64,000 nucleotides of DNA from an uncultured Alphaproteobacteria bacterium (GCA_937142855.1 CAKZQZ010000029.1:47010-111009); one strand, 5' to 3'. Shown: positions 1 through 11,943, numbered from the stretch's first letter. Numbers and translations are program-made. Notes: generated by a model not told the origin, from the sequence alone.

Positions 1-2
1 TT

Positions 3-467
3 AAACCAAAAAAAGATCCTCATATAACAATATTAGCACTCACTTATGATAGTGAAATTGGCCAATTAGTTATGTCAGGGTCGGCTCATGGTGGTGTCCA
101 GGTTGATGCTGGATTTAGTGGACAAGACACTTCATCTTCAAAAATACTAAAAGATGAATGGTCAGTCGTTATACCTGGTAAACTAATTGCGGGGGAACAA
201 AAGCTTTTTGCTTTCTTGTTAGGAAAAGAAGGTAAAGTTCAAAGTAAAAGTTCTCTTATGATTAGTGGTAAAACTATAGAAAGAGCTAACGGAAAAACAT
301 TAGTAATAATTCAAAAGGGGGATGCTCTTTGGAATATTGCTTATCAGAGATTAGGTCTAGGCACTCGTTATTTAGACATAGTAGAGTTAAATAAAGATAA
401 AATTAGTAATCCTGACTTAATTTATCCAAAACAACTTTTTGTTATTCCTAATAAATTAGAAAATTAA
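3..467 (+). CDS. LysM-domain protein, C-terminal part (5' truncated by window edge)
   Basis: The reading frame is open to the left edge of the window, so this is only the C-terminal ~154 residues of a longer protein. The last ~55 residues form one LysM repeat (a QKGDALWNIAYQRLG-like start and an NPDLIYPKQLFVIP-like end), a fold that binds peptidoglycan glycan chains. Before it lies a beta-rich stretch that resembles the Ig-like part of alphaproteobacterial LysM proteins. An in-frame ATG at 72 exists, but the frame continues upstream with sensible protein sequence, so it is unlikely to be the start. A cell-envelope role is inferred from LysM; the precise function is unknown. Confidence 0.8.
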   Translation, partial: KPKKDPHITILALTYDSEIGQLVMSGSAHGGVQVDAGFSGQDTSSSKILKDEWSVVIPGKLIAGEQKLFAFLLGKEGKVQSKSSLMISGKTIERANGKTLVIIQKGDALWNIAYQRLGLGTRYLDIVELNKDKISNPDLIYPKQLFVIPNKLEN

Positions 468-477
468 ATATTTTTAA

Positions 478-1086
478 ATGGTTGACGCTCAATTAAACAA
501 ATTGATACATCCTATTTTAATTCCTTTTGCTCAAACCTTAATAAAATTTAAAATCAAAGCTAATACTATAACGTTAATTGGTTTTTTATTTGGACTTTGT
601 TGTGCCTTTTTTATAATAAAATCTATGTTTTTAACTGCCATGCTATTTCTTTTTTTGAATAGGTTATGTGATGGTCTTGATGGAGTGATGGCACGAATAG
701 ATGGAGAAACTGATATTGGAGCATTTTATGATATTATTTGTGATTTCATATTTTACTCGATATTTCCGGCATCATTTATTTTTTTAGATATTAGTAACTC
801 ATACCATATAACCTTTTTGTTATTAAGTTTTGTAGCTACACAATCCACTTTTTTGGCTTCTGCTTGGATAATAGAAAAAAATAAAATTTCTATTTCAAAC
901 AATCAGAAAAAGTCTTTTTTTTACACTGGCGGCATCACTGAGGGTTTTGAAACAATTATTTGCTTCGCAGCAATGTTAATATTTTATGAGTTTATTTCCT
1001 ATATATCTTACATATTTGGATTTTTATGTTGGATTACTTTTATTATGAGGATTTTTTTTATAAAAAAGTTGCTAGATACTTCATAA
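478..1086 (+). CDS. CDP-alcohol phosphatidyltransferase family membrane protein
   Basis: A 202-residue integral membrane enzyme with the family signature D-x2-D-G-x2-A-R-x(8)-G-x3-D-x3-D at D65, D68, D85 and D89, which binds the metal ions and the CDP-alcohol. About six hydrophobic segments are visible. Family members move a phosphatidyl group from a CDP-linked lipid to an alcohol acceptor during phospholipid synthesis at the inner membrane. The acceptor cannot be read from sequence; the protein is not an obvious PgsA or PssA, so no symbol is given. It starts 10 bases after the LysM gene stop, which suggests co-transcription. Confidence 0.88.
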   Translation: MVDAQLNKLIHPILIPFAQTLIKFKIKANTITLIGFLFGLCCAFFIIKSMFLTAMLFLFLNRLCDGLDGVMARIDGETDIGAFYDIICDFIFYSIFPASFIFLDISNSYHITFLLLSFVATQSTFLASAWIIEKNKISISNNQKKSFFYTGGITEGFETIICFAAMLIFYEFISYISYIFGFLCWITFIMRIFFIKKLLDTS

Positions 1087-1144
1087 AAAATTTAATACAT
1101 TCTAACCAATATTAAAATATAATATTTTTTAAATATGAGTTTAA

Positions 1145-1528
1145 ATGATGATTAAAAACTATAAAAATTTAACAGAAGAACAATACCGAGTAACCCAAAA
1201 ACATGGCACAGAACCTGCTTTTTCAGGAGCTTATTGGAACAAAAAAGATGATGGGCACTATAATTGTATTTGTTGTGGAGTTACTTTATTTTCAAGTGAA
1301 ACTAAATTTGATTCTAATTCAGGCTGGCCATCTTTTTTTAAGCCAGCATCAAAAGATGTGATTGGAGAGTCTTTAGATAATTCTTTTTTTATGAAAAGAA
1401 CAGAAGTTCACTGTTCTAAGTGTGAAGCACACTTAGGGCATGTTTTTCCAGATGGACCTGAGCCTACAGGCTTAAGATATTGTATTAATTCTGCTTCTTT
1501 AAATTTTGTAAAAAAAGAAAATATATAA
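1145..1528 (+). CDS. msrB: Peptide-methionine (R)-S-oxide reductase
   Basis: A 127-residue cytosolic repair enzyme that reduces methionine-R-sulfoxide in proteins. The four zinc ligands are present as C41/C44 and C90/C93, and the catalytic cysteine is C113 in the RYCINS motif, so it is a zinc-containing, cysteine-type (not selenocysteine) MsrB. The SGWPSF block at 59-64 is also conserved. Two ATG codons in tandem (1145 and 1148) are possible starts and no strong ribosome-binding site separates them. The next gene begins 3 bases after the stop. Confidence 0.95.
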   Translation: MMIKNYKNLTEEQYRVTQKHGTEPAFSGAYWNKKDDGHYNCICCGVTLFSSETKFDSNSGWPSFFKPASKDVIGESLDNSFFMKRTEVHCSKCEAHLGHVFPDGPEPTGLRYCINSASLNFVKKENI

Positions 1529-1531
1529 TTA

Positions 1532-2326
1532 ATGTTAGGCACAACAAAAATTTATGGTTGCCTTGCACATCCTATTGAACATGTGAAAGCACCAACGTTA
1601 TTCACTTCCCTTTTTAATAAAAAAAAAATTGATGCTGTTATGATTCCAATTCATGTCCATCCTGAAAACCTGGAAAATGTTGTAAATTCACTCAAATTAG
1701 TGAAAAACTTTCATGGAATGACTATCACTATTCCCCATAAACAAATGATTTCAAAATTTTGTGAAAAGTTAGATGATGATGCTTTGTTTACCGGTGCTGT
1801 TAACTGGATTAAATTTGATAAAGATAGAGGTTTGATTGGAAATAATTTTGATGGACAAGGTTTTATCAATGGTTTCCTCGGACAAAATAACGCCCTTGAA
1901 GGAAAAAGAGTATGTATTTTTGGCGCAGGCGGAGCAGCAGTAGCTATAACTAGTGCTTTAGTCGATATAAATATAAAATCTCTTAAGATTGTAAATAGAG
2001 ATGTAAATAAAGCTTTTAACCTTAAAGATAAGCTGAATACTAAACAGAAATCTATAAGGGTAGATGTCTCAGGTACAGATGATTATGTTTTAAGTGACTG
2101 TGATGTTATAATAAATGCTACAAGTCTTGGGCTGAAAAAAAATGATAAGATTCCTATTGATTTAGATAAAACCTCTAAAAATTCAATTATAGCTGATATA
2201 ATAATGCAACCTAAAGAGACTGAACTATTAAAAAGAGCGAAAATTTTAGGTCGCTCTATTCATTATGGGAAATATATGATAGAAAGTCAGATAGATTTAG
2301 TCGGTCAGTTTCTAGAAATTTGGTAA
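1532..2326 (+). CDS. Shikimate dehydrogenase-family (AroE-like) oxidoreductase
   Basis: 264 residues with the AroE two-domain architecture: an N-terminal substrate domain (residues 1-100, with catalytic-type K70 in TITIPHK and an NxFDG motif) and a Rossmann NAD(P) domain with the GAGGAA loop near 127-132. The serine pair that normally holds the shikimate carboxylate (P-I-x-H-S-x-S-P) is replaced: positions 18 and 20 read V and A in PIEHVKAP. This suggests a paralogue acting on quinate or another hydroxy acid instead of the biosynthetic AroE. It lies in an apparent operon with msrB and gcrA, not beside coaE/dnaQ where alphaproteobacterial aroE often sits. Confidence 0.82.
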   Translation: MLGTTKIYGCLAHPIEHVKAPTLFTSLFNKKKIDAVMIPIHVHPENLENVVNSLKLVKNFHGMTITIPHKQMISKFCEKLDDDALFTGAVNWIKFDKDRGLIGNNFDGQGFINGFLGQNNALEGKRVCIFGAGGAAVAITSALVDINIKSLKIVNRDVNKAFNLKDKLNTKQKSIRVDVSGTDDYVLSDCDVIINATSLGLKKNDKIPIDLDKTSKNSIIADIIMQPKETELLKRAKILGRSIHYGKYMIESQIDLVGQFLEIW

Positions 2327-2343
2327 AAAAATTAGGATAAATT

Positions 2344-2742
2344 ATGGAAAAAAATTCTGTTTGGGATGAAGAAAAGTTACAAAAATTAAAAAATTTATGG
2401 GATGAAGGCTTACCTATAACTAAAATAGGTATAGAGTTAGGTGTGTCAAGAAATGCAATTGCAGGAAAAGCACATAGACTAGGTTTGCCAAAAAGAAACT
2501 CGCCTATTTCTAAATCAGGAGAACCTAGAAAAAAACAAGTTGTTTCTAGTAATGAAACAAAAAAAGAATTACCTCTTAAAATCTTGTTGAGAACGGTAGA
2601 GTGGTCTAGAAATAGATGCTGCTGGCCAAAAGGAGATCCAAAATTACCTGGTTTTTCTTTTTGTGGCACTGTTATAGTTCCAGGTAGGCCTTACTGTGAA
2701 GAACATTCAAACCTAGCTTATACAAATACTAGAGAAAGTTAG
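2344..2742 (+). CDS. gcrA: GcrA cell-cycle regulator
   Basis: A 132-residue protein whose first ~50 residues match the GcrA helix-turn-helix (V-W-D-E-E-K-L... GVSRNAIAGKAHRLGL). The C-terminal part carries the cysteine-rich segment (CCWPKGDP, FCG, PYCEEH) typical of the family. GcrA is an alphaproteobacterial transcription cofactor that binds sigma-70 holoenzyme and promoters with CcrM-methylated GANTC sites, controlling cell-division genes. Its presence is the clearest lineage marker in the window. It starts 17 bases after the AroE-like gene and is followed closely by pepN. Confidence 0.95.
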   Translation: MEKNSVWDEEKLQKLKNLWDEGLPITKIGIELGVSRNAIAGKAHRLGLPKRNSPISKSGEPRKKQVVSSNETKKELPLKILLRTVEWSRNRCCWPKGDPKLPGFSFCGTVIVPGRPYCEEHSNLAYTNTRES

Positions 2743-2753
2743 AAGAATGTCAT

Positions 2754-5363
2754 ATGCAAAAGCTTATTAAAAATCGACTAGATTATAAACCACTATTTTG
2801 GTTACCACATGATACATTTCTACAATTTTTTATTTATGAAAACTTTACAATCGTAAAATCAAAAATTTCTTTTAAGAAAAACGATGTTTCTATCATAAAG
2901 AAATACAAATTAGATAATGTAATTGAGTTAAATGGTGTAAATTTAATAACTAAAACATTTAAGTTAAAAATTAATGAATCTATAATTAAAAATATTGAAG
3001 TAAACGAATTTAAAAAAAATAGTGAAACATTAATAATACCATTACCTAAGGAAACTTTATCACTAGATATTTTTACAGAAGTAAAAATATTTCCTAAGGA
3101 CAATAAATCTTTAGAAGGTTTATACGAGAGTAACAATATGTTGTGCACTCAATGTGAGCCCGAAGGATTTAGAAAAATAACTTGGTATCCTGATAGACCT
3201 GATTGTTTAAGTTTATTTAAAGTTAAAATTGAGACATCAGCTAAATTTAATACAATTCTTTCGAATGGTAATTTAATTGAAGAGGGTGTTGTTCAGGGCT
3301 CTGAAGAAAAAAGACATTTTAAAACCTGGCTTGATCCATTTCCTAAACCGACATATTTGTTTGCTTTAGTTGTTGGCAACTTAGAATTTGTAGAAAGTAA
3401 CTATATAACGTTATCTAAAAAAAATATTATACTTAGAATTTATACAGAAGTTGGCAATAAACATCTAACTACCCATGCTATGGAAAGTTTAAAAAAGGCA
3501 ATGTATTGGGATGAGACTAACTATGGTTTAGAATATGACTTAGACATTTTTATGATAGTTGCAGTAAGTCATTTTAATATGGGAGCGATGGAAAATAAAG
3601 GTTTAAATATTTTTAATTCAAAATACGTGCTAGCTGATAATAATACAGCAACAGATAAAGATTTAAAAAATGTTGAAGCTATTGTAGCTCATGAGTATTT
3701 CCATAATTGGACAGGTAATAGGGTGACATGTCAAGATTGGTTTCAGTTAACACTTAAAGAAGGGTTAACGGTTTTCAGAGATCAAGAATTTTCTGCCGAC
3801 ATGAATGAAAGGGGAGTTAAAAGAATAGAAGATGTATCCTTACTAAGATCTATTCAATTTCCTGAAGATTCTGGCTCAAACAGTCATCCAATTAGACCAA
3901 ATTTTTATAAAGAAATTAATAATTTTTATACTCCCACTATATACGAAAAGGGAGCAGAGTTTATTAGAATGCTATTTAATTACATTGGTGAAAAATCTTA
4001 TCGAAAAGGAATAGATACGTATTTTTATCTTTATGATGGCAAAGCAGTCACTTGCGAAAACTTCATTGATGCTCTTAGCAAAGGTGCCGAAATTGATTTA
4101 TCTATTTTTAGTAAATGGTATTCACAAGCAGGTACGCCACACATAGAAATAAAAAGAGAGAGGAAAAACTCTAAATTTTTATTAAATATATCTCAAAAAA
4201 TAAATAATGAATATAGTAACTTGCCTATACCAATAAAAATGGCTTTTTTGGATCAAGGTGGACACTTAGTTGATTTTAAAATTAATGACTCAATGCTGGA
4301 TAAAGAACACGTTTATCTACTCTGTAATAGTAAAGAAAAAATTATTATTGAATGTGAAGAAGAAAAAATAACACCCTCTTTTTTAAGAAGTTTTTCAGCT
4401 CCTGTGTATCTCAAAACAGACCTTCAAGAAATTGATTATTTGCATATTCTTAAATACGACAATGATGCATTTAATAAATGGGACGCTGCTCAAAATTTAT
4501 ACTTTGAATATTTCATAAAAAACAAAGATGTTACTAAACTTACTGACTTATTAAAATCTTTAATAAGTTCTAACTCAATTAATAATTCTTTAATGTCTCT
4601 TTTAATAGAGTTGCCTTCAAGAGCATCTTTAGAAAATTTGTTAGATACAGTTGATCCAATTGATGTTTTTTACAAAAGACAAAGTCTAATGAAAGAGATA
4701 GCCTTAAATCTAAAAACTACTTTAGAAAATGTTGCGCTGCATTTGGCTGAAGATGATATTTTTCTTATAAAAAATCAAGGGCACAGGTCTTTATTAGGGA
4801 AAATCCTAAATTACTTAGTTTTGATAGGTAGCCAAATTGGTATTGATTTAGCAAAACGTTTTGCAATTAGTAAAAATATGACTTTGTCAATAGCTGCCCT
4901 TAAATCACTTTGCTTAAGTGACTCGAAGTTAGTGATGCCTTATTTAGAAGAGTTTTACTCAAATTGGAAAAACAATGATTTAGTTCTTGAGAAATGGTTT
5001 GAAATTATGTCTTCTATGAATATAGAGGGTGAAGGGCTCAGTTTTGTAAAAAAACTTCTCAAACATAAGGATTTTGATAATAAAAATCCAAATAAATTAA
5101 GGTCAGTTCTTGGTACATTTCAAAAAGAAAATATAATACTTTTCCATTCTAAAGATATGTCTGGTTATAAATTCATTGCTGAACAAATAAGCCAAATTGA
5201 TAAATATAACCCTCAAGTTGCATCTAGACTAATTTTACCTATGACACAATTTAGAAGTTTTAAAAAAGAACGCAAAGAGAATATCATATCCATTCTTAAA
5301 GATATTTATAATCAAAAAATTTCAAACGATTTATCTGAAATTTTAGAAAAAGCTATCAGTTAA
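2754..5363 (+). CDS. pepN: Aminopeptidase N (M1 family zinc metallopeptidase)
   Basis: 869 residues, essentially the length of E. coli PepN. The exopeptidase motif GAMEN is at 277-281, and the zinc site is H313-E314-x-x-H317 with the third ligand E336 in the LKEG motif. The enzyme removes N-terminal amino acids from cytosolic peptides. A C-terminal helical domain of the PepN type (DUF3458) follows the catalytic domain. The stop overlaps by 4 bases the stop of the convergent helicase gene, so the two transcripts must read into each other. Confidence 0.95.
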   Translation: MQKLIKNRLDYKPLFWLPHDTFLQFFIYENFTIVKSKISFKKNDVSIIKKYKLDNVIELNGVNLITKTFKLKINESIIKNIEVNEFKKNSETLIIPLPKETLSLDIFTEVKIFPKDNKSLEGLYESNNMLCTQCEPEGFRKITWYPDRPDCLSLFKVKIETSAKFNTILSNGNLIEEGVVQGSEEKRHFKTWLDPFPKPTYLFALVVGNLEFVESNYITLSKKNIILRIYTEVGNKHLTTHAMESLKKAMYWDETNYGLEYDLDIFMIVAVSHFNMGAMENKGLNIFNSKYVLADNNTATDKDLKNVEAIVAHEYFHNWTGNRVTCQDWFQLTLKEGLTVFRDQEFSADMNERGVKRIEDVSLLRSIQFPEDSGSNSHPIRPNFYKEINNFYTPTIYEKGAEFIRMLFNYIGEKSYRKGIDTYFYLYDGKAVTCENFIDALSKGAEIDLSIFSKWYSQAGTPHIEIKRERKNSKFLLNISQKINNEYSNLPIPIKMAFLDQGGHLVDFKINDSMLDKEHVYLLCNSKEKIIIECEEEKITPSFLRSFSAPVYLKTDLQEIDYLHILKYDNDAFNKWDAAQNLYFEYFIKNKDVTKLTDLLKSLISSNSINNSLMSLLIELPSRASLENLLDTVDPIDVFYKRQSLMKEIALNLKTTLENVALHLAEDDIFLIKNQGHRSLLGKILNYLVLIGSQIGIDLAKRFAISKNMTLSIAALKSLCLSDSKLVMPYLEEFYSNWKNNDLVLEKWFEIMSSMNIEGEGLSFVKKLLKHKDFDNKNPNKLRSVLGTFQKENIILFHSKDMSGYKFIAEQISQIDKYNPQVASRLILPMTQFRSFKKERKENIISILKDIYNQKISNDLSEILEKAIS

Positions 5364-6640
5364 TTTTTTGAAACTAAAAAATTAGGAATTTTTCCACTAT
5401 CTTTAAAATTCAAGAAGTTTTCTATCGGTAAAAATTTAGGTTTCGCTTTTTTTGTAGAATTATGGATTTCTGTATTATTTTGTCCGTCATTTTTTTTATT
5501 CTTTAAACTAGAATTTAGTGATATTTTTTTAAAGTCAATTGTCTTTACTTTCTGACTAATAACCTTTTCTATCATTAAAATATTTTTTTCATCATATTCT
5601 TCATAAATTGTAAATGCCTTACCTTTTTTTCCAGCACGTCCAGTTCTTCCTATACGATGCACATAGTCCTCAGGATTATTTGGAACGTCATAGTTGAAAA
5701 CATGACTTATATTATCTACGTCAATACCTCTAGCGGCTACATCTGATGCAATTAGAATTTGTGCGCTTCCTTTTTTGAATTGATCTAAGGAATTTATTCT
5801 AGAACTTTGGTCCATATCACCATGAAGACAAACAGTTTGATAATTATTGTTTTTTAAGGATAAATTAACCTTTTCTATATCTTTCTTTTTATTACAAAAA
5901 ACAACGGCACTTCTAATTTTTTCCAACCCTATCAGACTTATTAAATTGTTAAGTTTATTTTTATTATCAAATTTGACAAATAAACTCTCTATGTTTTGTG
6001 AAGTTGAAGAGCTTGGCGAAACTGTTATTTCTTTTGGATTGATTAATAAATCTTTACCAATATCCAATATCTCTTTTGATAGGGTAGCTGAAAAGAAAAG
6101 TGTTTGTCTTATTCTTGGTAACAGCTTATTGATTTTAATAATATCTGGGATAAAACCCATGTCTAACATTCTGTCTGCTTCATCAATTATAAGTAATTTT
6201 ACTTCCTTAATAATTACTTTACCTCTTTCTATATGGTCTAATAATCGGCCGGGGGTAGCTACTAAAACATCAACTCCTTTTGCAAGCTTAATATCTTGTT
6301 CTGTAAAAGACACACCACCTATTAATAATGCCATTTGTAATTTAAAATATTTATTAATAACATTGAACTCTTCAGAAACTTGCATTGCGAGTTCTCTTGT
6401 TGGAGCTAATATAAGGGATCTAGGCATTCTAGATTTTGATTTGCCGGAACTTAAAATTTCAACTAATGGCATTACAAAAGATCCAGTTTTTCCTGTACCT
6501 GTTTGCGCGCAACCAAGTACATCTCTACCCATTAATATCTGTGGTATTGCTTTTTTCTGAATCTCGGTTGGTTCTTTGTATCCTATTTCATTAATAGTAG
6601 ATAATATTTCTTTACTTAACCCTAGTTCATCAAAATTCAC
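5360..6640 (-). CDS. rhlE: DEAD-box RNA helicase, RhlE-like
   Basis: 426 residues with the full helicase core: Q motif near 20-27, Walker A QTGTGKT at 46-52, DEAD at 153-156, SAT at 184-186 and HRIGRTGR in domain 2. The sequence around Walker A resembles the RhlE group. It unwinds short RNA duplexes and would act in ribosome assembly or mRNA turnover. The start is a GTG with AAGGA just upstream. The C-terminal tail is short and lysine-rich. The exact subfamily (RhlE rather than SrmB or DeaD) is likely but not certain. Confidence 0.92.
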   Translation of the reverse strand: MNFDELGLSKEILSTINEIGYKEPTEIQKKAIPQILMGRDVLGCAQTGTGKTGSFVMPLVEILSSGKSKSRMPRSLILAPTRELAMQVSEEFNVINKYFKLQMALLIGGVSFTEQDIKLAKGVDVLVATPGRLLDHIERGKVIIKEVKLLIIDEADRMLDMGFIPDIIKINKLLPRIRQTLFFSATLSKEILDIGKDLLINPKEITVSPSSSTSQNIESLFVKFDNKNKLNNLISLIGLEKIRSAVVFCNKKKDIEKVNLSLKNNNYQTVCLHGDMDQSSRINSLDQFKKGSAQILIASDVAARGIDVDNISHVFNYDVPNNPEDYVHRIGRTGRAGKKGKAFTIYEEYDEKNILMIEKVISQKVKTIDFKKISLNSSLKNKKNDGQNNTEIHNSTKKAKPKFLPIENFLNFKDSGKIPNFLVSKN

Positions 6641-6724
6641 TTTTATTCCTTACTAATTAATATATGTCTCTATTACTTCGTTAAATTTAAATGTCAAATA
6701 AAAGCAACACTAACTGAGATAAGT

Positions 6725-8686
6725 CTAAACATCAAAGTTTTCTACTAGATTAGCGTTTTCTTGAATATATTTAAATCTAAGCTCAGGTTTTTTTCCCATT
6801 AAAATATTGACAAGATCATCTACTGTTCTTCTTTGATCTGCTTCATGAATATCTCTTTTTGGAATAGTTATTTTCAATAACTTCCTTGTTTTAATAGACA
6901 TTGTTGTTTCTTTAAGTTGAGCAGGTGGCATTTCTCCTAGACCTTTAAACCTACTCACAATGCCTTTCCCAGAGAATTTTTTGTTAATGATTTCATTTTT
7001 ACTTTCATCAGTTTGAGCATAATAGGATTGGCTATTATGGGTAACTCTATATAAGGGGGGTTGCGCTAGATATAAATGACCTTTTTCTATTAACTCTGGA
7101 AAATGATTATAGAAAAAAGTTAGTAACAAGGCTGCAATATGAGCACCATCTACATCTGCATCCGTCATAATTATAATTTTATTATATCTTAAATTTTTAA
7201 TACTTTGTTGTGAGTTTGTGTCTAAACCCATTGCTAGTTTTAAATCATTAATCTCTTGATTTTGTAACATTTTTTCATTTGTCGCACTTGCAACATTTAA
7301 AATTTTGCCTTTTAAAGGAAGAACGGCTTGTGTTTCTCTACTTCTTGCCTGTTTGGCAGATCCTCCAGCACTATCTCCTTCAACAATAAATAATTCTGAT
7401 TCTTCAAATTTGTCACTTGTGCAGTCAGCTAATTTACCAGGCAAACGTACTTTTTTAGTAATTGATTTCCTGGAAATTTCTTTTTCTTTTTTCTTTCTTT
7501 TTCTTTCTTCATAATTCTCTAGAGTACGGTTTAGCAATACTTCGCCAATTGATGTATCAGAAGATAGCCAGGTAGTGAATCTATCCTTAATAGCAGTTTC
7601 CACTAGTCTAGATGCAGAAGAATTAACAAGCTTTTCTTTAGTTTGTCCTTGAAATTGTGGATCTTTTATGAAAACTGATAATATAGATCCTGTAGAATTC
7701 ATTAAATCGTCATAAATTATTTCATTTGCTTTTTTTAAACCTTTTATTTCAGCAAAATCCCTTATTCCTTTAGTTAAAGCTTGTCTAAAACCTGTTTCGT
7801 GAGATCCTCCTAGTGGAGTTGGAACAGTATTACAAAAAGTTTCATTAAAACTAGATTCTCCAGAATTAAGCCAACTAATCACCCATTCTACCGTTTCTTC
7901 ATTAAGTTTAACGTTCCCTTTAAAAAAAGAAGACATATAGAGCGGTATAGTAGATGTTTTGAACTTGATATATTCTAGCAAACCTTCTACGTAACAGATT
8001 TTTTTATAGCTTGGTGTTTTTTCTTCGTCTTTAATAAGAGATTGATTGCATTTCCAAACAATCTCAACCCCACCATAAAGATAAGATTTATACTCTAAAA
8101 TTTGAAAAATTTTATCTGGAATTAAAATATTACTTTCACCAAAAATTGTTTCATCTGGTTTGAATGTAATTGAAGTTCCATTGCTTTTTTTTGTTTCCTC
8201 TACTCTTATTAGCTTTGTTTTGGCAATTCCTCGAGAAAACTCCTGTCTGTATAAAACACCGGAACGTATTACTTCAACTATCATTAACGAGGATAGCGCA
8301 TTAACAACAGAAGCGCCTACACCATGTAATCCACCAGATGTTGTGTAGCTCTTGTTAGAAAATTTCCCTCCAGAATGCAAAGTTGTCATTATTACTTCTA
8401 ATGCTGATTTATCTTTAAACTTTGGGTGCTTATCTACAGGTATTCCACGTCCATTATCACTTATAGTTATTATATTATTATCTGAGAGCTCCACATTGAT
8501 TTTAGAAGCATGTTTTGCAACCACTTCATCCATGCAATTGTCGATAATTTCTATTGCAAGGTGGTGTAAAGCATTGGAGTCAGTTCCACCAATATACATG
8601 CCTGGCCGATGACGAACAGGCTCAAGGCCTTCTAAAACCTCAATTTCAGATGCATTATATTCATTATCTAACAAATTTTTATTCAT
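6725..8686 (-). CDS. parE: DNA topoisomerase IV subunit B
   Basis: A type IIA topoisomerase ATPase subunit of 653 residues from the ATG at 8686 (an in-frame GTG at 8695 would add three). The GHKL ATP-binding residues (EIIDNCMDE, DNGRGIPV, GLHGVGASVVNALS) and the TOPRIM motifs (EGDSAGGSA, TDADVDG) are intact. Length and the lack of the GyrB-specific insertion favour ParE over GyrB. With ParC it decatenates replicated chromosomes. Neither start candidate has a good ribosome-binding site. It is a single gene; parC is not in the window. Confidence 0.92.
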   Translation of the reverse strand: MNKNLLDNEYNASEIEVLEGLEPVRHRPGMYIGGTDSNALHHLAIEIIDNCMDEVVAKHASKINVELSDNNIITISDNGRGIPVDKHPKFKDKSALEVIMTTLHSGGKFSNKSYTTSGGLHGVGASVVNALSSLMIVEVIRSGVLYRQEFSRGIAKTKLIRVEETKKSNGTSITFKPDETIFGESNILIPDKIFQILEYKSYLYGGVEIVWKCNQSLIKDEEKTPSYKKICYVEGLLEYIKFKTSTIPLYMSSFFKGNVKLNEETVEWVISWLNSGESSFNETFCNTVPTPLGGSHETGFRQALTKGIRDFAEIKGLKKANEIIYDDLMNSTGSILSVFIKDPQFQGQTKEKLVNSSASRLVETAIKDRFTTWLSSDTSIGEVLLNRTLENYEERKRKKKEKEISRKSITKKVRLPGKLADCTSDKFEESELFIVEGDSAGGSAKQARSRETQAVLPLKGKILNVASATNEKMLQNQEINDLKLAMGLDTNSQQSIKNLRYNKIIIMTDADVDGAHIAALLLTFFYNHFPELIEKGHLYLAQPPLYRVTHNSQSYYAQTDESKNEIINKKFSGKGIVSRFKGLGEMPPAQLKETTMSIKTRKLLKITIPKRDIHEADQRRTVDDLVNILMGKKPELRFKYIQENANLVENFDV

Positions 8687-8763
8687 AAAAAACACAACAT
8701 GTAGTATGTAAAGGAAAAAACATATACAATCATTATCACTGTTAAAGAGATTTTAAAATAAAA

Positions 8764-8792
8764 AAAACCCAACTTAAAGTTGGGTTTTAATA
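8764..8792 (-). terminator. Rho-independent terminator of glnB-glnA
   Basis: A stem with arms AAACCCAACT and AGTTGGGTTT lies 15-40 bases after the glnA stop. On the minus strand the stem is followed by a run of eight T, as expected for intrinsic termination of glnA transcripts. Confidence 0.85.
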
Positions 8793-8806
8793 GAATATTA
8801 TTATAT

Positions 8807-10216
8807 CTAACTTGAATAATACATCTTAAATTCAATTGGGTGAGGAGCATGTTCGAATTGAACGACCTCTTCCATTTTAAGGTCAATATATGCCTCTATT
8901 TGGTCTTCGGTAAAAACTCCACCTTTAGTCAAAAATGACATATCATTAGAAAGTGCATCCAAAGCTTCTCTTAGAGAACCACATACAGTAGGTATGCTTG
9001 CTAATTCACTTGCAGGCAATTCATATAAATCTTGATCCATAGCATCACCCGGATCAATTTTATTTTGAATACCATCTAATCCAGCCATTAACATTGCTGA
9101 AAATGCCAAATATGGATTGGCAGTAGCATCTGGAAACCTTACCTCAACTCTTTTACCGTTAGGACTATCTGTAAAAGGAATTCTACAGGATGCAGATCTG
9201 TTTCTAGCAGAATAAGCTAAAATTACCGGTGCTTCAAAACCAGGTATTAATCTTTTATAGGAATTAGTTGAAGGATTAGTAAAAGCATTCAAAGCTTTGG
9301 CATGTTTAATAATGCCACCTATATAATAGAGACATGTTTCTGATAATTGAGCATACTTATCACCTGCAAAAAGTGGTTTTCCGTCTTTCCATATGGATTG
9401 ATGTACATGCATGCCAGTTCCATTATCACCAGCAACAGGTTTAGGCATAAATGTAGCTGTTTGTCCAAATGAGTGAGCAACATTTTGAACTGCATATTTG
9501 TACAACTGAACATTATCAGCTGTTTCAATTAAAGTGCCAAACATCATACCAAGTTCATGCTGTGAAGGAGCTACTTCATGGTGATGTTTTTCCATAGGAA
9601 CTCCCATGTCTACGAGAGATAATACCATTTCGCTTCTAAGGTCCTGGGCTGAATCAACTGGAGGTACAGGAAAGTATCCACCTTTAATGCCCGGTCTATG
9701 ACCCATGTTGCCTTCTTCAAATTTACTTCCTGAATTATAAGGTCCTTCTGAAGAATCTAATTTATAAAAACATGAATTCATTTCCGCTTCAAATTTAACA
9801 TCATCAAACACAAAAAACTCAGGTTCTGGACCAAAATAAGCTGTGTCACCTACACCAATTGAATCCATATATGCCAAAGCTTGTTTTGCTGTAGATCTTG
9901 GATCTCTTTCATATGGTTTGCCAGAAATTGGATCTAAAATATCACAAAAAATAGACAGGGTGGGTTGAGAAAAGAAAGGATCAACAATGGCTCTTGAACA
10001 ATCAGGCATTAATTTCATGTCAGATTCATTTATAGCTTTCCATCCAGCAATGGATGAGCCGTCAAACATAAAACCTTCAACAAGTGATTTTTCGTCAATG
10101 GTACTCACATGTTGAGAAAGATGCTGCATTTTACCTCGTGGATCGGTAAATCGAAGATCAACAAATTGAATCTCCTTTTCTTTAATTGTATTAATGATTG
10201 TTTTGGGATCTGACAT
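8807..10216 (-). CDS. glnA: Type I glutamine synthetase
   Basis: 469 residues, the standard length of bacterial dodecameric GS-I. It makes glutamine from glutamate, ammonia and ATP, the main ammonia-assimilation reaction. Conserved blocks include the [10 protein letters not shown] loop, the EPEFF and [10 protein letters not shown] metal-site segments, [10 protein letters not shown] and the [12 protein letters not shown]-site motif. Y398 in DLYELP corresponds to the adenylylation site of GlnE-regulated enzymes. The ATG has a GGAG ribosome-binding site. It is downstream of glnB by 24 bases, so the PII sensor and the enzyme are probably one operon. Confidence 0.97.
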   Translation of the reverse strand: MSDPKTIINTIKEKEIQFVDLRFTDPRGKMQHLSQHVSTIDEKSLVEGFMFDGSSIAGWKAINESDMKLMPDCSRAIVDPFFSQPTLSIFCDILDPISGKPYERDPRSTAKQALAYMDSIGVGDTAYFGPEPEFFVFDDVKFEAEMNSCFYKLDSSEGPYNSGSKFEEGNMGHRPGIKGGYFPVPPVDSAQDLRSEMVLSLVDMGVPMEKHHHEVAPSQHELGMMFGTLIETADNVQLYKYAVQNVAHSFGQTATFMPKPVAGDNGTGMHVHQSIWKDGKPLFAGDKYAQLSETCLYYIGGIIKHAKALNAFTNPSTNSYKRLIPGFEAPVILAYSARNRSASCRIPFTDSPNGKRVEVRFPDATANPYLAFSAMLMAGLDGIQNKIDPGDAMDQDLYELPASELASIPTVCGSLREALDALSNDMSFLTKGGVFTEDQIEAYIDLKMEEVVQFEHAPHPIEFKMYYSS

Positions 10217-10240
10217 TCTCTAATTCTCCATAAATGTTTA

Positions 10241-11858
<1,618 letters not shown>

Positions 11859-11943
11859 TTAATAAAGCCTTGATTAATTATACTTTATTAAATATTTATA
11901 CCTAACTATAATTAAAATAAAGTTTAAAAAGATTTTATTATAT

